From positions 1 through 30,493 of the forward strand of contig WJKR01000022.1 in assembly GCA_014729015.1 (NCBI GenBank): DNA of 30,493 nt. The letters run 5' to 3'. A program made the position numbers and the translations under genes. The stretch is from Candidatus Woesearchaeota archaeon (GTDB taxonomy: Archaea > Nanobdellota > Nanobdellia > Woesearchaeales > WJKR01). Under the pieces are notes generated by a model, which saw only the letters and a program-made list of their open reading frames with translations, ran no database searches and was not told the DNA's origin. Below, one piece after another: positions 21,582 to 30,018 of the stretch (the stretch's first letter is position 1; every line of letters starts with the position of its first letter).

Positions 21582-24020
21582 TCATTTTTCGTTTAACAAC
21601 ATTATCTTTCCCTTGAAGCTGTCTTCCTTGTCGGTGTACCGCACCACGTAGAAGTATTCTCCGTCCGGCAACGGCGCACCATCTAATGTGCCGTCCCACG
21701 GCGTAGCGTACCCTTCCGAGTGGAAAACAAGATCGTTCCAAGCGTCATATATGTCCACGACGATATTATCCAGATACGCTTCCGGTATCGTCCAGACATC
21801 GTTATAGCCGTCCGTGCCGGGAGAGATGAACTCATAGAACACTTGGCACGGCCGTCCTTGGTGGCCTATCGCAATGGTGTCAGTCCTCGAACAGCCAGCG
21901 ACGGCCGAGTCATAGGTGTGAAGCACGTATCGTCCGGTGTCCAAGGCTATGGGTTCTCCCCGCCAGACATCCCATGATGTCCCCATCGCTTCACTCGTCA
22001 AAGAGAACTCGGGGTTGAGCACGTTGTCGCAATACTGCAATACGAAACTACCCTCGAAAAACCTCAGCTCGCAAGGAGCGTCCGTCGTCTCGTAGAACAC
22101 GTCCGGGGATTCATTGAAGTATGGCTCGAGCGTCACGACCGTGTCGAACGAGCAGCCGGTGTAGTCATGGAAGACAACGATATCATAGGTCCCCGCTGAC
22201 AGGCCAGTCCGCTCAAGGTTCGTCGAGTATAACCCATTCCATGAGACGGTCCAGGAAGGGATCGCCGATCCCATCTCGGGCTGCAGGTGTATCCCTCCAA
22301 TGTCATCACCGTAACACGTGATAGCATCCGTTGTGATAGCAAGGGTCAGCTTCGGCGGCTGGACGATGGTGAAGTGCGCCGTATCCCAGCATTGCTGTTG
22401 GTCCTCGACTTTCACGACGTACTCGCCGGCTCCGAGACCGGAGAAAGCGTGCCCGTGCGTCATCCCGCACAGCATGTCATCCTGGAACAGGCCGTACACG
22501 TATAACGAGTCGTTACCACCACTTGCGGACAGCGTGACGCTGCCGTCGTCGTCGCCGAAGCACGTGACGTCAGTGGTCGTGCCAACGCTGATAGCGACCG
22601 GGGGCGGCTCGGCGATCGTCGCTTGTGCACCGGTCGTACAACCGTGCTCGTCAGTGACCGTCAGAGAGTACACGCCTCCCGGAAGGCCATCATTAATAAG
22701 AGAATCAGCACCGTTGGACCAGTCGTAGTCGAGGACGCCCGTCCCGCCATTGACCAACGCGACTATCTTCCCGTCCGCGTCGCCGTGGCACGTGACGCGC
22801 CGCACGACATCGAGCGTCGCTTGCAAGGCGTCCGGTTCGGTAATGGTCACCGTCTGCTCCAGGTCGCAACCGCCAGCGTCAGTGACCCGTAGATGGTACA
22901 GGCCGGGTTCCAAGCCGCTCACCGAACGAGCAGTCTCATGCAGGTTCGGCCCGTAGATGTCATACGAGAACCCTCCGTATCCTCCATGGGCGGTAAAGCT
23001 GATGCGCGCATCGTCATCACCGAAGCACGTGATGTCCATGTGCTGGAACTCTATGCTCAGAGGAGTGCCAGGGGTCCTTACCTGCCACGAATAACGGTAG
23101 CCCGTCCCTCGCAGCACGGAGTATATCTTCACCCAGTGGTCGCCGCCAGGATACCTGAAGGTTATCGCGGGTATCGTGTCACCGCCAACGGCGTACATTT
23201 CCTCGATGACCGAGAACACGTCGATGATGTGTATGGTGTCGCCGAAATCATTGATGAAATCGAAAGGGGTGGTGATGTTCTCGTTCGGGGGGAAGAGGGG
23301 TGATAAGGTGTCCAAATCGACGGTGACGTACTTCATGCCGGTCGTCAACGGCAACACGTCATTGACGATTATAGTGTCGCCGAGGTCGTTGATGAACACG
23401 AACGACGTGTCGATCGTTGGTTGGAACGAGGCCTCTGCTCCGGCATCGTGGCAAGCAGTGGTATCTATCGTCTTGTCCACCGCCAACGCGCTGTTCTCCG
23501 GTACCCACACAGTGTCACTGAGCGCGCATTGGTGCGCGTCGTGCACCTGCAGATAGTAGGTCCCTGACGGTATGCCCACCAAGTCTTCCGTAGAATAGCC
23601 CTCATTCGTCTGAGCGTCGGTCCAAGTGAAAACGTATCCGCCAGGCGCCCCGCCGCTCACGCTCGCATCGATCGCCCCGTTATTGTCCGGCCAATCGCTG
23701 TTCGGCGTGACCGCGAAGCTCGCAATCAAGGGTTCCGGGTCGAGAAGAACGTACGATCTTGTCACCGTGTCCGAGGCGCTCGTGTCGATCACCGTCACGG
23801 TGTACGTCCCCGCAGCCAGTTCGCTCACCGTCTGCGTCGTATCGCCCGTGTTCCATGAGAAGAGGTACGGCTCGGTACCGCCAACCGCCACGGCACTCAG
23901 CGTCGCTGAAGAATCTCCTGGGCAATCAATAGGTTCAGTCTCGATTATCGAGACGTCGAGTTGTGCATTGGCGATCGTCGTCAATAACAACCCCATAAAG
24001 AAGAAAATTGTTTTTTTCAT
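21582..24020 (-). CDS. Secreted repeat protein with SprB-like repeats and type B T9SS C-terminal domain
   Basis: An 812-residue secreted protein; signal peptide MKKTIFFFMGLLLTTIANAQ. Six or seven SprB-like repeats of about 75 residues follow. Each has the form (I/V)TC-x-G-D-x-D-G-x-(I/V), a G-G strand turn, W/Y-S-N-G, L-x-A/P-G-x-Y-x-(V/L)-x-V-x-D, and C before the next strand; they lie at about 27-90, 95-185 and 330-640. A different stretch at about 190-290 contains two copies of F-I-N-D-x-G-D-T-I. The C-terminus (731-812) is a type B T9SS sorting domain: FISPGTDGYNDVW, the IYDAWNDLVF strand, PWDGTLDG, LPDGEYFYVVRY and KGKIMLLN. It should be exported by T9SS and fixed to the surface, as gliding adhesins are. 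It heads the operon. Confidence 0.88.
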   Translation of the reverse strand: MKKTIFFFMGLLLTTIANAQLDVSIIETEPIDCPGDSSATLSAVAVGGTEPYLFSWNTGDTTQTVSELAAGTYTVTVIDTSASDTVTRSYVLLDPEPLIASFAVTPNSDWPDNNGAIDASVSGGAPGGYVFTWTDAQTNEGYSTEDLVGIPSGTYYLQVHDAHQCALSDTVWVPENSALAVDKTIDTTACHDAGAEASFQPTIDTSFVFINDLGDTIIVNDVLPLTTGMKYVTVDLDTLSPLFPPNENITTPFDFINDFGDTIHIIDVFSVIEEMYAVGGDTIPAITFRYPGGDHWVKIYSVLRGTGYRYSWQVRTPGTPLSIEFQHMDITCFGDDDARISFTAHGGYGGFSYDIYGPNLHETARSVSGLEPGLYHLRVTDAGGCDLEQTVTITEPDALQATLDVVRRVTCHGDADGKIVALVNGGTGVLDYDWSNGADSLINDGLPGGVYSLTVTDEHGCTTGAQATIAEPPPVAISVGTTTDVTCFGDDDGSVTLSASGGNDSLYVYGLFQDDMLCGMTHGHAFSGLGAGEYVVKVEDQQQCWDTAHFTIVQPPKLTLAITTDAITCYGDDIGGIHLQPEMGSAIPSWTVSWNGLYSTNLERTGLSAGTYDIVVFHDYTGCSFDTVVTLEPYFNESPDVFYETTDAPCELRFFEGSFVLQYCDNVLNPEFSLTSEAMGTSWDVWRGEPIALDTGRYVLHTYDSAVAGCSRTDTIAIGHQGRPCQVFYEFISPGTDGYNDVWTIPEAYLDNIVVDIYDAWNDLVFHSEGYATPWDGTLDGAPLPDGEYFYVVRYTDKEDSFKGKIMLLNEK

Positions 24021-24113
24021 GATAGCAAAATATTTTTAAGTGTCGAAGTGTCTTTTCATAGTGCCGCTTCGCAGCGGAAAAGAGGTTACGACGCACGAGT
24101 CTCCAGGTGCGTG

Positions 24114-24449
24114 TCAGTGCTTGACGTCAGCCGCCGGGACTTCTTGCGGGACTCCTCCCATGTTCTTCCGGATGCGCCTGAAAAACTTCTGGAGCCGCTT
24201 CTTCTCGTCCTTGCGAATCGACCCGTCGATGACATAGCTCATCAACTCGTTCAAGCAATCCTCGCCGTTGTAGTAACAGCTCCACAACCATCCGGGAAGC
24301 GAGTCGTCGCTCTCGCGCGCCTCGGACAACCCCTGGACATTCCTCTCGTACTCGTGCAGGTATCCTAGAAGATAATCCTCATATCGGCGGAGCTGCTCGA
24401 GGAATTCTTTGAATAATATTTCTAAATGGCTAACGAACGATTTTTTCAT
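24114..24449 (-). CDS. Hypothetical helical protein, 111 residues
   Basis: Not recognised. It is soluble, without a signal peptide, with a helical N-terminal half (SHLEILFKEFLEQLRRYEDYLLGYLHEYE) and a central segment with W53/W55, CYYNGEDCLNEL. A strongly basic C-terminal part (RKDEKKRLQKFFRRIRK) could contact nucleic acid or a membrane. Its leader has an A run and no Shine-Dalgarno site. It ends 93 nt before the secreted repeat gene, and a CCGCT/AGCGG hairpin (24064-24077) lies between them, so it is likely a separate unit. Confidence 0.5.
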   Translation of the reverse strand: MKKSFVSHLEILFKEFLEQLRRYEDYLLGYLHEYERNVQGLSEARESDDSLPGWLWSCYYNGEDCLNELMSYVIDGSIRKDEKKRLQKFFRRIRKNMGGVPQEVPAADVKH

Positions 24450-24472
24450 ACGTCATACTTTTTTGAGTGAAT

Positions 24473-24516
24473 AAAAGAATGGGGGGAGAGCGCAAAGCAC
24501 GGCGCGATCCCCTCCC
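24473..24516 (-). terminator. Possible terminator after the 176-residue gene
   Basis: A G-rich/C-rich imperfect inverted repeat (GGGGGGAGAGCGC against GCGCGATCCCCTCCC) lies 8 nt after the stop at 24525, with a T-rich tail (ATTCTTTTATTC) on the minus strand. The pairing is imperfect, so this is less certain than the others. Confidence 0.4.
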
Positions 24517-24524
24517 ATCATACA

Positions 24525-25055
24525 TTACCGCTGCTTGAACAGCCTGTTGTTGCCCAAGCGGCGCTTGTGGCGTTTCCAACAACTCTTGAGACGAGCAACG
24601 GCGTCCTGATAGTCCTGCTCGGTCGAGGCTTCGAACCTTCGATCGTGCTTCTTCAGCCACCGGAGGTAACGCCGCACTGAGTGTTTCGCCTTCCTGGCAT
24701 AACGCTTCACCACTCGTTTTCGTGCATCCATGGCCTTCCCGACGCACAAGTCAAGGTCGGCAATGGCTCTTCCTGCTAAGCCGTCATTCTGCCAGTGGAG
24801 TCCGGGGTCAGTGGTCACAGATCCGTCCTCGTCATAGCCGTAAAACGCGGGGAGGTTCGACACCTCGGCAATCGCGTCCCGCAAAGGAACAATCTTCGCC
24901 TTCACCACAGCCAGCTCGTCATCGGTCAGCACCTCTTTGTTGTTGTTAAAGAAGCGGCCGCAGCCGAAGCCGGCGAGGAAGAAGAAGACAACGACCCCGA
25001 GCAGTATGAGAAGCCCGCGCCTCCCATTGATAATATTATAATTTCTCTGTAACAT
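24525..25055 (-). CDS. N-terminally anchored basic protein, 176 residues
   Basis: Not recognised. I take the ATG at 25055 (MLQRNYNIINGRR), since the longer frame overlaps the hairpin and end of the upstream barrel gene. One hydrophobic helix (about 14-30, LLILLGVVVFFFLAGFG) ends in GCGRFFNNN; a C follows but the preceding residues do not make a good lipobox, so a simple membrane anchor is more likely. The rest should be periplasmic: a segment of mixed sequence with NLPAFYGYDEDGSV, then a very basic helical tail (KRVVKRYARKAKHSVRRYL). A peptidoglycan- or DNA-contacting role is possible but unsupported. Confidence 0.5.
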   Translation of the reverse strand: MLQRNYNIINGRRGLLILLGVVVFFFLAGFGCGRFFNNNKEVLTDDELAVVKAKIVPLRDAIAEVSNLPAFYGYDEDGSVTTDPGLHWQNDGLAGRAIADLDLCVGKAMDARKRVVKRYARKAKHSVRRYLRWLKKHDRRFEASTEQDYQDAVARLKSCWKRHKRRLGNNRLFKQR

Positions 25056-25093
25056 ATCAGTATAGATTTTTATGAAAATTATGAAGAAAATGA

Positions 25094-25122
25094 GAGACCG
25101 GTCACAGTAATGAGCCGGTCTC
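25094..25122 (-). terminator. Hairpin after the outer-membrane barrel gene
   Basis: GAGACCGG pairs perfectly with CCGGTCTC (8 bp, 13-nt loop), starting 12 nt after the stop at 25135. A T-rich but interrupted tail (TCATTTTCTTC) follows on the minus strand. Confidence 0.65.
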
Positions 25123-25134
25123 ATCACAAGTATA

Positions 25135-26724
25135 TCAGAATGTGAATGTGACGCTGAACAAGACCTTGCTGGCCTTGTAGGAGTCATCCACATCGCTCCA
25201 GTCGAACCGCTGGTCACCGCTGTCCTGCAGCTGCTTGATCTGCGGATCGCTGTATTCCCAGCCTTCCTTGCTCTTCCCGAACTCGACGTTCAGTCCAAGC
25301 AAGACACGCTTGGACAAGAAGATGTCCGCGCCGAACCCCCAGATGGAGATGTCCCTACGCACGTCGTCGTCGAGCGTGCGGGGAAGGGATTTCTTCATCG
25401 TGCCCTCCTCGTCAGTGATGCCCTCGTACACTTTCGCTTTCGCGTCGAGATAATCCCTGCCGTAGAACACGTAGCCGATGAACTCGTCCATGCGCTGCTG
25501 GCGGAACGCTACCCCTGTCCGCCAACCGACATAGTTGCCTTCCCAGACCGTCTTGTTCCTCCCGGCGATGCCGTTGATGGCTGTCGTGTACTCGACAAAC
25601 TCCGCAGAGTAATCACCGAAGTTGCCGGCACCGATGAGTCCGAAGCTGTTCAGGAACGTACCGACACTGTCATCGAGGAAGATGCCGACACGGGCGCCGT
25701 AGGCGGATGCCATCTTGACGCCCTCGTCACGCAAGGTGTAGGTTGAGCCGAGCATCGGGGTCAGCAAGAACTGGTAGCGATCACCAGTGGCGGCGGTGTC
25801 CTGCTTCCACCAGCGGCGCTTCTCCTGCCGCTCCTCTTGCTCGGGAACCTCTTCCGAGTCCTCACCAAAGATTTCTTCGACGGACTTGTACTTCCTCGCC
25901 TTAATGACGGACTGTTCTGCCGTTGTGAGAGAGTCATAGATGTTGACGACCACCCCTGACGGGTAGTCCTCCCCCAGTATCTGTTCCAAGAGCCGCCGCA
26001 TGTCATCCATCTCGCGGGACTGACGAGCGTTCATGGTGCGGAGCGCGTCGACGACTTCCTGCGTGATGTCTTGATTGATGACAATCGTCTCGTCTCCTCG
26101 GTCGTCTTCGCCTCCTCCCTCGGCAGCAAGCGGTTCCTCGGCCTCCACGTGCTTGATGACCAAGAACATGAGACCATTGGTGGACCACGTGTTACGGACG
26201 ACGTAGAAGCCTTCAGGGATGCTCAGTATCTCCTCGGCTTCCAAGAACCAGTCATCGTTGATGGCCTCGGCGAGGTCTTTGCAGTCATTCCCCGAGGGGT
26301 CGCCGTAGCGAGCGAGATAGTATTTCTTGTTAAAGTCGACAGAGGTATATATCTTCTGGTCCCTCACCGTATGAGCTTCCTGTAACTCCTCCGTCTCTCT
26401 CAGGAACACCTTTGCAGAATCGAAGCCTTGGGCAACGCCGTAAACCTCGAATATGGGACGGGTGGTGACCATGTAGTAATCTTTCTCTGCATTCGTCACC
26501 ACGTTCACCACGCCCTTGCCGAAGGGACCGAATGATGTCAAGGTGATAGGGCTCACCTCGAGCAATCGGTAATCGTCTTCGGCCATTTGGGTGATGAGTC
26601 CGGGTTCCAACGCGTAGTCGTTCTTTGTGCCAGTGTCTTCGGTTGCGCCTTGCGCCCCTGCACCGGTCGTGATCATGGCGAGTGCCATGACCATCAGTAG
26701 TTGAAAGCTAAGTAATGTTCTCAT
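25135..26724 (-). CDS. Predicted outer-membrane beta-barrel protein with N-terminal periplasmic/coiled region
   Basis: A 529-residue protein with a signal peptide (MRTLLSFQLLMVMALAMITTGAGAQ). Residues 30-190 are mixed alpha/beta and unrecognised, with a strand pair around VNVVTNAEKDYYMVTTRP. Residues 225-300 are acidic and helical, possibly a coiled coil (MDDMRRLLEQILG, then a Glu-rich stretch EEVPEQEERQEKRRWW). Residues 310-529 alternate polar and aromatic residues with D/G turns and end in the strand KVLFSVTFTF. A C-terminal phenylalanine preceded by alternating hydrophobics is the classic signal for the BAM machinery. It resembles OmpA/OmpW-sized porin-like barrels. An outer membrane is implied, which no archaeon has. 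Confidence 0.7.
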   Translation of the reverse strand: MRTLLSFQLLMVMALAMITTGAGAQGATEDTGTKNDYALEPGLITQMAEDDYRLLEVSPITLTSFGPFGKGVVNVVTNAEKDYYMVTTRPIFEVYGVAQGFDSAKVFLRETEELQEAHTVRDQKIYTSVDFNKKYYLARYGDPSGNDCKDLAEAINDDWFLEAEEILSIPEGFYVVRNTWSTNGLMFLVIKHVEAEEPLAAEGGGEDDRGDETIVINQDITQEVVDALRTMNARQSREMDDMRRLLEQILGEDYPSGVVVNIYDSLTTAEQSVIKARKYKSVEEIFGEDSEEVPEQEERQEKRRWWKQDTAATGDRYQFLLTPMLGSTYTLRDEGVKMASAYGARVGIFLDDSVGTFLNSFGLIGAGNFGDYSAEFVEYTTAINGIAGRNKTVWEGNYVGWRTGVAFRQQRMDEFIGYVFYGRDYLDAKAKVYEGITDEEGTMKKSLPRTLDDDVRRDISIWGFGADIFLSKRVLLGLNVEFGKSKEGWEYSDPQIKQLQDSGDQRFDWSDVDDSYKASKVLFSVTFTF

Positions 26725-26750
26725 TTTGTATAAGATTTTTTAAGGATTAA

Positions 26751-27260
26751 TTACGTTTTCCTCAGGAATTGTTTCCTGAGATTGATCAGCATCATCGCCG
26801 TCTCATCACGCTCTGCCTTGTCTATCCAGAGGTCGACGGTCTCGGCCACCTCATCTGAGGAGCACTGCCGCTCGACCAGTTCTCGGATCAATGACTCAGC
26901 GACCTGCTTCGCCGGGTTCGTCTTAATGATGGACACGGTGGCAATGGACTTGCGCCCGTAATAGTCGATGAAGGCGATGAGCCAGTGCAGGACTTCGACA
27001 GGGGGTTCTTCCTTGAGTCGGTCGGGTGCGACGACTATCACGAAGATGACCGCACAGTCAAAAGTCATAGATTGCTCGTCCACGTCATCCGACCGCAGCA
27101 GGCCCAGTGCCCTGTCAATAGCATCCGGGGCTTTAGCGGCCAGTCTTGACATGATCCTCAGGAGCTTCCTGGGATGATGTTCCAAAAGATACAATATGAT
27201 ATCATTCTGGATGGAGAAGAATTTCTTCTCGAACTTCTGTTTTAGGCTTGTTGTCATCAT
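26751..27260 (-). CDS. Hypothetical helical protein, 169 residues
   Basis: Not recognised. Soluble, almost wholly helical, with no signal peptide; segments such as NDIILYLLEHHPRKLLRIM and KAERDETAMMLINLRKQFLRK suggest a helical repeat (HEAT- or TPR-like) or an adaptor. In the middle a hydrophobic stretch (FDCAVIFVIVVAPD) is more like a buried strand than a membrane helix. The start at 27260 (MM) has an A/T-rich leader. It lies 26 nt upstream of the barrel gene and may be co-transcribed with it. Confidence 0.55.
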   Translation of the reverse strand: MMTTSLKQKFEKKFFSIQNDIILYLLEHHPRKLLRIMSRLAAKAPDAIDRALGLLRSDDVDEQSMTFDCAVIFVIVVAPDRLKEEPPVEVLHWLIAFIDYYGRKSIATVSIIKTNPAKQVAESLIRELVERQCSSDEVAETVDLWIDKAERDETAMMLINLRKQFLRKT

Positions 27261-27339
27261 TTATAATGCTTTTTTGTGAATAAGTAATATGAATATATGG
27301 TATTCGCCGAGCAGCGGGATAGCCACTTCTTATATGCGG

Positions 27340-28158
27340 TCACTCCCGTTCTTCGTCAGCGCGAAATCTCGTCGCGAGCAGCTCTTCCACGAGTGCTCCC
27401 AGCGGCGCCTTGACGAACAGTTCATGTATCGCGTCCGGCGGGAGTCCTGGTATCGCTTTCGCGAAGGGGAACAGGAGCAGCCGCGCCTTGGCAGGCCTGG
27501 TCACCGCGGCGTGATGCGCGATGATCAGCGTCTTCTCGTCATCGAGCGATTCCTTGGCTAACGTATTGAATCGTTCGACCACTCCCGGATAGACGGGGAG
27601 CGGGATGCCGTTTTTGCTCGGTGATGATTCCTTCCATGAAGTGACCTCTGTAATGAGGTGGCAGCGGAAGTTGTGCACGAGTCCTCCTTCGCGGCGGAAG
27701 GGGAGCGCGTACAGGCGCAGCACTTTTTCCAAGCCTCGGCTCACGATGAAGAACTTTATCTTTCCGGTATCTCCCATCACTGCGTCGAGGAATACTCTGA
27801 GCGTGGCGTCGAACCGCCCGAGCGACCATGGCTTCTGCGGGTCTGTCAATCCATAGGATGCTTTCAGGGCTCGGCCTGCGAGCGCTAGCTCGAGCCAGAG
27901 TGCGAGGAAGTCCGTGGATACCAGCTTTCCTTGCGAGCCCTCCTTGTGGGCGTACGATCTCAGGAGTTCGTTGTCGATGATGACGAGGTCGAAGGGAGGC
28001 TTCCGGTCGACGTAGGCGTTGACCACGTCCATGGAGACGTCATCCCCTCTTGTCGACGGGCAGCACAGGACGTCCGGTCCGTGGGCTTGCAGCCGTTGAC
28101 GCAACGGTTCGATGAGTTGTCGCGTCCTTCTGGTTATGACAAACAGTATCTTCTTCAT
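27340..28158 (-). CDS. Hypothetical protein with receiver-like N-terminus, 272 residues
   Basis: Not recognised. The N-terminus MKKILFVITRRTRQLIEPL and FDLVIIDNELL form strand-helix-strand elements like a Rossmann or response-regulator receiver fold, with D58-like acidic residues in VIIDNE; the phosphorylated receiver pattern is not complete. The middle has DGLVHNFRC-like beta strands and an EKVLRLYALPFRREGG loop. A second IIAHHAAVTRPAKARLLLFPFA segment lies near the C-terminus. Its ATG overlaps the upstream stop by ATGA, so it is translationally coupled to the 158-residue gene. It is soluble and no secretion signal is seen. Confidence 0.55.
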   Translation of the reverse strand: MKKILFVITRRTRQLIEPLRQRLQAHGPDVLCCPSTRGDDVSMDVVNAYVDRKPPFDLVIIDNELLRSYAHKEGSQGKLVSTDFLALWLELALAGRALKASYGLTDPQKPWSLGRFDATLRVFLDAVMGDTGKIKFFIVSRGLEKVLRLYALPFRREGGLVHNFRCHLITEVTSWKESSPSKNGIPLPVYPGVVERFNTLAKESLDDEKTLIIAHHAAVTRPAKARLLLFPFAKAIPGLPPDAIHELFVKAPLGALVEELLATRFRADEERE

Positions 28159-28631
28159 GAGACCACCTCCTTTTGCAAGCGCATTATCCTATTGAGAATC
28201 GCGAACGCCAGCCTATCTCCGTTTCCTGAAGGGGGACACTTGCGCCAATACGTCTCCCATGCGTCATTCTTGTCCAACAACGCGAACAAGGTATCAGTGT
28301 CATCGTTTTTCAGGTAGTAGGTGATGATCGTGTCCTCGAGCTGTCGGGCAAGGCCACCCATGCCGACCGCTGCCAGGCAGTGGTCGAACAATGCCAGATG
28401 GTCGAGCAGGTCAGTCCTGGACAGGTAGTGGAGTCTCATGACGTCCACTGCCAAGGACATCAGTTCAGCGGGCACGTTCCAGGCGACCTCTTCATCTACA
28501 AAGACTTTCTTGAACTGCCCGTAGGGGGGTAAGGAGAGGTCTCCTTCGTTCAGGGCGCGTGCAAGGTCTCCTTGGTACACCCTTATCATTGCTTCTTCAA
28601 GCATCGTCAGAAAATCAATAATTTTTTTCAT
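28155..28631 (-). CDS. Hypothetical helical protein, 158 residues
   Basis: Not recognised. Soluble and mostly helical (MKKIIDFLTMLEEAMIRVYQ, DLLDHLALFDHCLAAVG, AFAILNRIMRLQKEV). One short loop WRKCPPSGNGD carries a cysteine. It overlaps the next gene (272 residues) by ATGA, and the two probably form a unit. Its size and helical character resemble the 169-residue protein at 26751-27260, but I could not align them convincingly. The leader is A/T-rich (an A run at 28622-28655) without a Shine-Dalgarno site. Confidence 0.55.
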   Translation of the reverse strand: MKKIIDFLTMLEEAMIRVYQGDLARALNEGDLSLPPYGQFKKVFVDEEVAWNVPAELMSLAVDVMRLHYLSRTDLLDHLALFDHCLAAVGMGGLARQLEDTIITYYLKNDDTDTLFALLDKNDAWETYWRKCPPSGNGDRLAFAILNRIMRLQKEVVS

Positions 28632-28685
28632 AATAGCATGTTGTTTTTTTGAACGTTAACGAATAAATTTTTATTTGGCGCAACA

Positions 28686-28838
28686 CTAATCATTGTCCGA
28701 GGGTTTCCGGTTCTTCGTGGGGATGACCCTTTGCTGCAGTCTCTTCACCCGGAGACGTTCGTTCGGGAACCGGGGGTCGACCGCGTATTGCGCCGCTGCT
28801 CTACGCAGGCTTACTGAATATTTCCTTTTTTTTGACAT
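28686..28838 (-). CDS. Small very basic protein, 50 residues
   Basis: Not recognised. The ATG at 28838 gives MSKKRKYSVSLRRAAAQY, then PRFPNERLRVKRLQQRV and a tail of K, R, N and D. About one third of the residues are K or R, so it should bind RNA or DNA or be a ribosome-associated small protein. The in-frame ATG at 28871 would add 11 hydrophobic residues and is less likely. Coding status is supported only by composition and an A/T-rich leader. Confidence 0.4.
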   Translation of the reverse strand: MSKKRKYSVSLRRAAAQYAVDPRFPNERLRVKRLQQRVIPTKNRKPSDND

Positions 28839-28888
28839 AAGTATTTGGATTAAATAGTGACTAATAATCATGCAATAATAACGATTGG

Positions 28889-29329
28889 TTACTTTTCCGA
28901 GACAATTCTTTGCAAGAGTAGTTCTCTGAGGTATTCGTCGTCGGGATTGGCCACGAAAAAGATGACGCTGACCTTGGCGATCCCGTCTTGGAGGCTGTCG
29001 AGGAATCCGACGTCGATCCTCCTCACTCCGTCTTCCCAGCCCGCTTCAAAGCTACCTATGGTGGAACGTCGTCCTCTCTTGCTCACGAAGATACCTGAAC
29101 AAGGAGGAACATATATCTCGGTGAAGGCTCTGTAGAGTTTGCTTTCCGCCCCGAACGCTTCCTTGATCGCTTTGCATAGCTCGGTGTATTCCTTGTAGAA
29201 CTGCTCATAGTCGTCCTTGAAGGACAGGTACTGTTCTGCCGAGTTATATTTCTCGGCTCTTGCTACCAAGTTCTCCGCTGCTTTGCTGAGCTTGGTCAGC
29301 TCGCTACTGGTAAGTGTTTGTTTTTCCAT
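28889..29329 (-). CDS. Hypothetical protein, 146 residues
   Basis: Not recognised. I choose the ATG at 29329 (MEKQTLTSSELTKLSKAAENL) since the longer frame runs back into the neighbouring gene. The N-terminal 70 residues are helical and probably coiled (AEKYNSAEQYLSFKDDYEQFYKEY). The C-terminal part is mixed, with VPPCSGIFVSKRGRRST and a final strand pair around VSVIFFVANPDDEYL. It has no signal peptide. It is part of the series of small unknown genes with A/T-rich gaps of 50-60 nt. Confidence 0.5.
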   Translation of the reverse strand: MEKQTLTSSELTKLSKAAENLVARAEKYNSAEQYLSFKDDYEQFYKEYTELCKAIKEAFGAESKLYRAFTEIYVPPCSGIFVSKRGRRSTIGSFEAGWEDGVRRIDVGFLDSLQDGIAKVSVIFFVANPDDEYLRELLLQRIVSEK

Positions 29330-29390
29330 CGCTGAAAGTGTTTTAAAAACGTTAAACGTGTGCTTAGATAGCAAAGGAATATTCTCGTCG

Positions 29391-29756
29391 TTACTCCTCT
29401 TGGTCGTAACGAAACGAGGAAGGATCATAGAATGATTCATAGACCTTGCAGATGATAGAGGTGATTGTAGAAGAACGCTTTTCGAGCTCGGCATCGCATA
29501 TCATGTTGAAAAGCTCCTGCTCGGTAGCGGTTCTGCACCTTCTCTTGAACTGCTCATGGGCAGCAGCGACATCTTTGTGAGTGGACTGTTCCACAGGAAA
29601 AGTCGCTAGGAACAGCGCGTGGTCTACGAGCGGTACATCAGTGAGCGGTAGCGCGCTCAGGGGTTGCAATGACAACGATTCTTGAGCGCGGTCTTTCGCC
29701 GCTTTGTCTTCTGAGAGAAAATTCTTGATTTGATTCTTGAGTGATAAGTGTTCCAT
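29391..29756 (-). CDS. Hypothetical protein, 121 residues
   Basis: Not recognised. Soluble and mostly helical, with a Leu/Pro-rich middle (SLQPLSALPLTDVPLVDH) and a Cys pair in RRCRTATEQELFNMICDAE. No signal peptide or membrane helix. Its leader is extremely A/T-rich (29757-29800) without a Shine-Dalgarno site, the general pattern of this half. No function can be proposed beyond membership of the small-gene series. Confidence 0.5.
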   Translation of the reverse strand: MEHLSLKNQIKNFLSEDKAAKDRAQESLSLQPLSALPLTDVPLVDHALFLATFPVEQSTHKDVAAAHEQFKRRCRTATEQELFNMICDAELEKRSSTITSIICKVYESFYDPSSFRYDQEE

Positions 29757-29815
29757 ACGTACAAAAAAATTTTTAGTAAGGTTAAAAAAAATGTGTTTAC
29801 AGTCGCCTCAGAACA

Positions 29816-30007
29816 TCAGTTGAGGCTACAATTGGTCATGTGCAAGCAGACGTCTTCGAATCCCATGAATCGCCACTGCCTTCTCTTCTGAGGAGCGGCT
29901 TCGGGCTTCTTCGGAGGGTTCTCAGGTCCTTGGAGGCCGCGGAGCAGCTCTTCCCTGTCCCAAGGGTTCATGCGTAAGAAATAGTTTTCTGGTAAGAGGT
30001 TGTCCAT
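29816..30007 (-). CDS. Hypothetical protein, 63 residues
   Basis: Not recognised. A short soluble protein with the segment NPWDREELLRGLQGPENPPKKPEAAPQKRRQWRF split by prolines and charged residues, and two cysteines near the C-terminus (DVCLHMTNCS). The ATG at 30007 follows an A/T-rich leader. Although small, it lies in line with the neighbours and has the same leader type, so I count it as a likely gene. Confidence 0.4.
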   Translation of the reverse strand: MDNLLPENYFLRMNPWDREELLRGLQGPENPPKKPEAAPQKRRQWRFMGFEDVCLHMTNCSLN

Positions 30008-30018
30008 GATAAATAATT

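Noticed and set aside
24064..24077. CCGCT/AGCGG hairpin as a terminator of the 111-residue gene
   Set aside because: The stem has only 5 bp and no T tract follows on the minus strand; it might be a leader structure of the adhesin gene but nothing supports that.
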